Shown piece after piece: positions 5,911 to 9,184 of a DNA stretch of 9,184 nt (positions are counted from its first letter, which is position 1; each line of letters starts with the position of its first letter). The DNA is from Flavobacteriales bacterium (GTDB lineage Bacteria > Bacteroidota > Bacteroidia > Flavobacteriales_E > Vicingaceae). The notes beneath the pieces were generated by a model, which saw only the letters and a program-made list of their open reading frames with translations, was not told the origin of the DNA and ran no database searches. The position numbers were made by a program, and so were the translations under genes. Location of the stretch: assembly GCA_002402165.1 (NCBI GenBank), contig NVVI01000003.1:73082-82265 (forward strand), in the 5' to 3' direction.

Positions 5911-7610
5911 ATGAAGTAACAAACATATCAGAATGGTTCTCTTGGTTTTTTAGCGTAGAAAACATTAAAAATATTTTCATCTATAACGAAGGTGAACCTT
6001 TAATTTTTACAGGCTTCTACTTCTGGGCTTTCTTTGCTTTCGTCCTTTTATTTTACTCCATTATACATAAAAAACGGGGAATGCGTAATGCTTATTTATT
6101 TTTAGTCAGCCTTTTCTTTTATTATAAAACCAGTGGCTTATTTATAAGTATACTATTGTTTTCTACTCTATCAGATTATGTTATTGGGCATTTAATTTAT
6201 TCATCTAGAAAAAATTTAAATAAAAAAATATTTCTTGCTATAAGTGTAATTATCAACCTATTTGTTCTTTGCTATTTTAAGTATGCTTATTTTTTTACCG
6301 ATTCATTTAATGCATTCTTCGAAACTAATTTCGAAGTATTCAACCACTTTGCCTATTGGACAAATAGCTATGCTGGAACTCACTTTACAGTAAATAAAAT
6401 ACTATTGCCTGTTGGGATTTCTTTTTACACCTTCCAAACGATCAGTTACGCTGTAGATGTGTATCGCGAAGAAATAAAGCCTGTAAAAAGTATACTCGAT
6501 TTTGGATTTTACGTCTCTTTCTTCCCTCAATTAGTAGCAGGACCAATAGTGCGTGCTGCAGAATTTATACCTCAATTATACAAACCATACAGTTTAAGTA
6601 AATATAATTTCGGATTAGCCTTGTTTTGGATATTAAAAGGACTCATCAAAAAAGTAATTATTGGCGATTATATTGCTGTCAATTTTATTGATCGAATTTT
6701 TGATAATCCTATGATGTTTACCGGTTTTGAAAATTTGATGGCACTTTATGGTTACTCCTTACAAGTTTATGCAGATTTCTCTGGTTATACCGATATGGCT
6801 ATTGGAATTGCACTGCTAATGGGCTTTACACTACCACGAAATTTTAACTCACCTTATAAAGCCAAAAATGTGGGTGAATTCTGGAAAAGATGGCACATTA
6901 GTTTATCCTCCTGGTTAAAAGACTACCTCTACATTCCTTTAGGAGGTAATCGTGGAGGAAGTATTGGCACATGGATAGCATTAGTCTTTATTATTTTATT
7001 CATTGTAATGCTTTCAGGTAAAATGATTGTGCTCTATGCATTTATATGGGCTGCATTACTTTGCGTTTTCTTAGCTGTTTGGATAAAGCCTTTTAGAAAT
7101 TGGTTAACTACAAACATTAATCTTTTAATTACCATGTTATTAGGAGGCCTATGGCATGGAGCAAGTTGGCAATTTGTTATTTGGGGCGGATTAAATGGCT
7201 TAGGGATAGTAGTTTACAAATTGTGGCGAAAAATCAGTCCTTATGAGAGATACGACAACTTACTTGCTTTAATATTTAAAGTATTTATCACTTTTAATTT
7301 TATAACATTTACTCGTATTTGGTTTAGGGCAGAAAGCATGGAAGACACATGGCAAATAATTGATCAAATAGGTACCAACTTTAATGCCTCTTTAATTCCA
7401 GAAATATTAAGTTCTTACAGTAATGTATTTGCTATGATGTTAATTGGTTATGTTATTCATTGGTTACCTTCAAATATAAAAGATTGGTATAGAGAAACAT
7501 TTATAAGACTTCCATTATTTATTAAAATATTGTTAACCACGCTTACTATATTTTGTGTATATCAAGCTATGTCGTCAGAATTACAGGCATTTATTTACTT
7601 CCAATTTTAA
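5907..7610 (+). CDS. MBOAT-family membrane O-acyltransferase, AlgI/PatA-like
   Basis: The product is an inner-membrane O-acyltransferase of 567 residues with many hydrophobic helices. AlgI-family signatures appear in order: FFPQLVAGPIVRAAEFIPQL (about 205-224), YADFSGYTDMAIGIALLMGF (288-307), RNFNSPYKAKNVGEFWKRWH with His330, then SLSSWLKDYLYIPLGGNRGG (332-351), and LLGGLWHGASW (411-421) with the presumed catalytic His417. Such proteins pass acetyl groups across the membrane to a partner that acetylates an exported glycan; the two upstream SGNH proteins are the natural partners. Between GGNRGG and LLGGLWHG there are about 55 residues with extra hydrophobic helices, where AlgI has a short link. 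Translation must begin at TTG 5907, because a stop lies in frame at 5898 and the next in-frame ATG is at residue 59. The start overlaps the HAD stop as TTGA, indicating coupling. The substrate is not determinable; DltB is less likely given the length and neighbours. Confidence 0.92.
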   Translation: MNEVTNISEWFSWFFSVENIKNIFIYNEGEPLIFTGFYFWAFFAFVLLFYSIIHKKRGMRNAYLFLVSLFFYYKTSGLFISILLFSTLSDYVIGHLIYSSRKNLNKKIFLAISVIINLFVLCYFKYAYFFTDSFNAFFETNFEVFNHFAYWTNSYAGTHFTVNKILLPVGISFYTFQTISYAVDVYREEIKPVKSILDFGFYVSFFPQLVAGPIVRAAEFIPQLYKPYSLSKYNFGLALFWILKGLIKKVIIGDYIAVNFIDRIFDNPMMFTGFENLMALYGYSLQVYADFSGYTDMAIGIALLMGFTLPRNFNSPYKAKNVGEFWKRWHISLSSWLKDYLYIPLGGNRGGSIGTWIALVFIILFIVMLSGKMIVLYAFIWAALLCVFLAVWIKPFRNWLTTNINLLITMLLGGLWHGASWQFVIWGGLNGLGIVVYKLWRKISPYERYDNLLALIFKVFITFNFITFTRIWFRAESMEDTWQIIDQIGTNFNASLIPEILSSYSNVFAMMLIGYVIHWLPSNIKDWYRETFIRLPLFIKILLTTLTIFCVYQAMSSELQAFIYFQF

Positions 7611-7685
7611 ATCACAAAAAAATTCTCATCACATTAAACAAGCTTTTTATTATACATCAATTATGGTCTAGATTAGAATTCGTTC

Positions 7686-7718
7686 TTGTGAAAATTTCTA
7701 ACATTTTTATTACATTTG
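7686..7718 (+). promoter_or_regulatory. Candidate promoter for the M28 peptidase gene
   Basis: TTG at 7686-7688 and TACATTTG at 7711-7718 are separated by 22 bases and match the Bacteroidota -33/-7 pattern (TTG, TAnnTTTG). Transcription would start about 15 bases before the ATG at 7739. The promoter lies in the 128-base gap after the MBOAT gene, which shows no convincing terminator hairpin. Confidence 0.6.
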
Positions 7719-7738
7719 AGGCTCTTAAGCTGTATCAA

Positions 7739-9097
7739 ATGAAAAGAATATTATTTCTTATACTCGTAATTACTTCGATTAACTCTTTTGCTCAATCCGA
7801 TTCAACTTTTATTAGAAAAATTTATGATGAAGCTCTTGAAAATGGACAATCTTATGAAAACTTAAGAAGCCTTTGCAAAGATGTTGGTGCAAGGATTACA
7901 GGTTCTGCTGAGGCCGAAATGGCCATTAAATGGGGAGAAAAACTATTAAATTCTTATGGCTTTGATAAAGTTTATTTACAAGAGATACAAGTCCCACACT
8001 GGGAAAGAGGAACCAAAGAAGCAGCTTGGATTACCAACGAGAAAGGTGAAACCATCAAATTAGATATTCTCGCTTTAGGTGGTTCTGTTGGTACTAATGG
8101 ACTAATTGAAGCAGAAGTAATTGGTATTGAAAATTTAGAAGCACTAGAACAACTTTCAGAAAAAGAAGTACAAGGGAAAATTGTGTTCCTTAGTCAACCT
8201 TTTGATCAAAAAAATATTCAAACTTTTAAATCTTATGGAGCTTGTTATCCGATAAGAGGTAAAGGAACAAATGAAGCAGGAAAGCTGAATGCATTAGCCG
8301 TTGTTATTCGTTCTCTTGCAACTCCTGAAGATGATTTCCCACACACAGGAATTATGCGTTATGAAGAGGGAGTACATAAAATTTCTGGGGCAGCGATGAG
8401 CACTAAAAACGCAACCTTACTTTCTGCTTGGCTCAAAAAAGGAAAAGTTACTTTAAAAATGGAAATGGATTGTAAAACTTATCCTGATGTAACTTCATAC
8501 AATGTTATTGCCGAGATGAATGGTAAAGATGATAAGATTATCACTTGGGGTGGACACTTAGATTCATGGGATGTGGGTGATGGAGCTCATGATGATGGTG
8601 CAGGTATAGTTCATAGCATAGAAGCAATGAGAATATTAAAAAAATTAGGATATAAGCCAAATCATAAACTGAGATGTGTATTGTTTATGAATGAAGAAAA
8701 CGGAAATATGGGTGGAAAAAGCTATGCAAAAATTGCTTCAGAAAATAAAGAAGAACACATTTGTGCTATTGAAAGTGATAGAGGTGGATTTTTACCTATG
8801 GGCTTTGATGTTAATGGAACAGACAAGCAACTTTCCTTGGTTAGACAGTTTAAACCTTTACTTGCCGATTTCGAATTATTTAGATTTAATAAAGGATTTG
8901 GAGGTGTTGATATAGGTCCGCTAAGAGAATACTACCCTGATATGATTCAATTAGGGATGTCTATTAATTCTCAGCTTTATTTTAATTATCATCATTCCAA
9001 TAATGATGTATTTGAGAATGTAAATAAACGAGAGCTAGAACTTGGCGCTGCTGCTATGGCTACAATGATTTACTTAATGGACAAAACGTTAAAGTAA
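7739..9097 (+). CDS. Secreted M28 zinc peptidase, carboxypeptidase Q-like
   Basis: The product is an exported di-zinc exopeptidase of 452 residues. The start at ATG 7739 gives a clean signal peptide (MKRILFLILVITSINSFA, cut before Gln19); the frame is open upstream to 7553, but that part is non-coding leader containing the promoter. After a short mature N-terminal segment, a PA-like inserted domain spans about 120-235. The M28 catalytic domain then carries the zinc ligands and base: GGHLDSWD (His273), GAHDDGAG (Asp285, bridging), NEENG (Glu319 base, Glu320 ligand), ESDRGG (Asp347) and YHHSNND (His419). The GGHxDSWD...GAxDDG pattern is that of plasma glutamate carboxypeptidase (CPQ) relatives, which release amino acids from small peptides. 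It probably scavenges peptides in the periplasm or outside the cell. It has its own promoter and no evident functional link to the upstream operon. Confidence 0.93.
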   Translation: MKRILFLILVITSINSFAQSDSTFIRKIYDEALENGQSYENLRSLCKDVGARITGSAEAEMAIKWGEKLLNSYGFDKVYLQEIQVPHWERGTKEAAWITNEKGETIKLDILALGGSVGTNGLIEAEVIGIENLEALEQLSEKEVQGKIVFLSQPFDQKNIQTFKSYGACYPIRGKGTNEAGKLNALAVVIRSLATPEDDFPHTGIMRYEEGVHKISGAAMSTKNATLLSAWLKKGKVTLKMEMDCKTYPDVTSYNVIAEMNGKDDKIITWGGHLDSWDVGDGAHDDGAGIVHSIEAMRILKKLGYKPNHKLRCVLFMNEENGNMGGKSYAKIASENKEEHICAIESDRGGFLPMGFDVNGTDKQLSLVRQFKPLLADFELFRFNKGFGGVDIGPLREYYPDMIQLGMSINSQLYFNYHHSNNDVFENVNKRELELGAAAMATMIYLMDKTLK

Positions 9098-9107
9098 CGT
9101 TAAAGTA
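9086..9107. repeat. Two exact tandem copies of an 11-base unit at the stop codon
   Basis: ACGTTAAAGTA occurs at 9086-9096 and again at 9097-9107. The stop codon of the M28 gene (TAA, 9095-9097) is formed across the junction of the two copies. Confidence 0.85.
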
Positions 9108-9147
9108 CCCCTTAAAAAGTTAAATAACCTTAAATTAAGGCGAACCA

Positions 9148-9179
9148 TTTGCGCTGTGTTTATCTAATTTCTATATTTA
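9148..9179 (+). promoter_or_regulatory. Candidate promoter for a gene beyond the right edge
   Basis: TTTG (9148-9151) is followed after 20 bases by TATATTTA (9172-9179), which fits the Bacteroidota TTTG / TAnnTTTG pattern with one mismatch at the last base. It points rightward out of the window. A small palindrome, CCTTAAATTAAGG (9128-9140), lies just upstream and could be an operator or chance. Confidence 0.42.
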
Positions 9180-9184
9180 CCACT

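Noticed and set aside
6317..6336. Perfect 8-base inverted repeat CTTCGAAA-CTAA-TTTCGAAG within the MBOAT gene
   Set aside because: It encodes ordinary protein sequence between membrane segments and has no link to a gene boundary. It shares only the TTCGAAG core with the palindromic repeat, so chance is the simplest explanation.
7611..7685. Terminator after the MBOAT gene
   Set aside because: Several A and T runs are present, but no stem of useful length is visible before them.
7553..7738. N-terminal extension of the M28 peptidase frame back to 7553
   Set aside because: It overlaps the MBOAT 3' end, contains the candidate promoter, and would bury a clean signal peptide that begins at 7739.
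8691..8915. Plus-strand 74-codon frame inside the M28 peptidase gene
   Set aside because: It lies in another frame across the zinc-ligand motifs of the real gene and is a shadow.

Overview
This window looks like chromosomal DNA from a low-GC member of the Bacteroidota, most likely Flavobacteriia-like (the class is inference). The signs are AT-rich coding sequence throughout, signal peptides ending in Ala-Gln, promoter cores of the TAnnTTTG type, little sign of Shine-Dalgarno sequences, a Y_Y_Y/HisKA_2 sensor kinase, and a palindromic repeat of a kind I recall from many Bacteroidota genomes. All recognisable genes lie on the + strand and genes fill most of the window.

Layout: (1) positions 1-887 hold the 3' part of a membrane sensor histidine kinase (Y_Y_Y domain, one membrane helix, coiled coil, HisKA_2, HATPase). 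A possible terminator hairpin follows at 904-932. (2) Positions 992-7610 hold five tightly packed genes that read as one operon: a secreted transglycosylase-fold protein with two LysM domains, two tandem divergent SGNH/GDSL proteins, an HxpB-like HAD sugar phosphatase, and an MBOAT membrane O-acyltransferase. At least two of the junctions are 4-base start/stop overlaps. (3) Positions 7739-9097 hold a secreted M28 zinc peptidase of the carboxypeptidase Q type with its own promoter. A possible promoter for a gene beyond the window lies near the right edge.

The most interesting part is the five-gene block. MBOAT plus SGNH is the known arrangement for moving acetyl groups across the inner membrane onto extracytoplasmic glycans (AlgI/AlgX-AlgJ, PatA/PatB), and Ape1-type SGNH enzymes remove acetyl groups from peptidoglycan. 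Here these functions are linked to a LysM, presumably peptidoglycan-binding, protein whose transglycosylase fold has Cys150 where the catalytic Glu should be. My working idea is a cell-envelope glycan O-acylation/deacylation system with a non-catalytic peptidoglycan-docking subunit. The target polymer and acyl group cannot be read from the sequence.

A second notable point is a 75-base palindromic repeat inserted exactly in frame at the signal-peptide end of the second SGNH gene.
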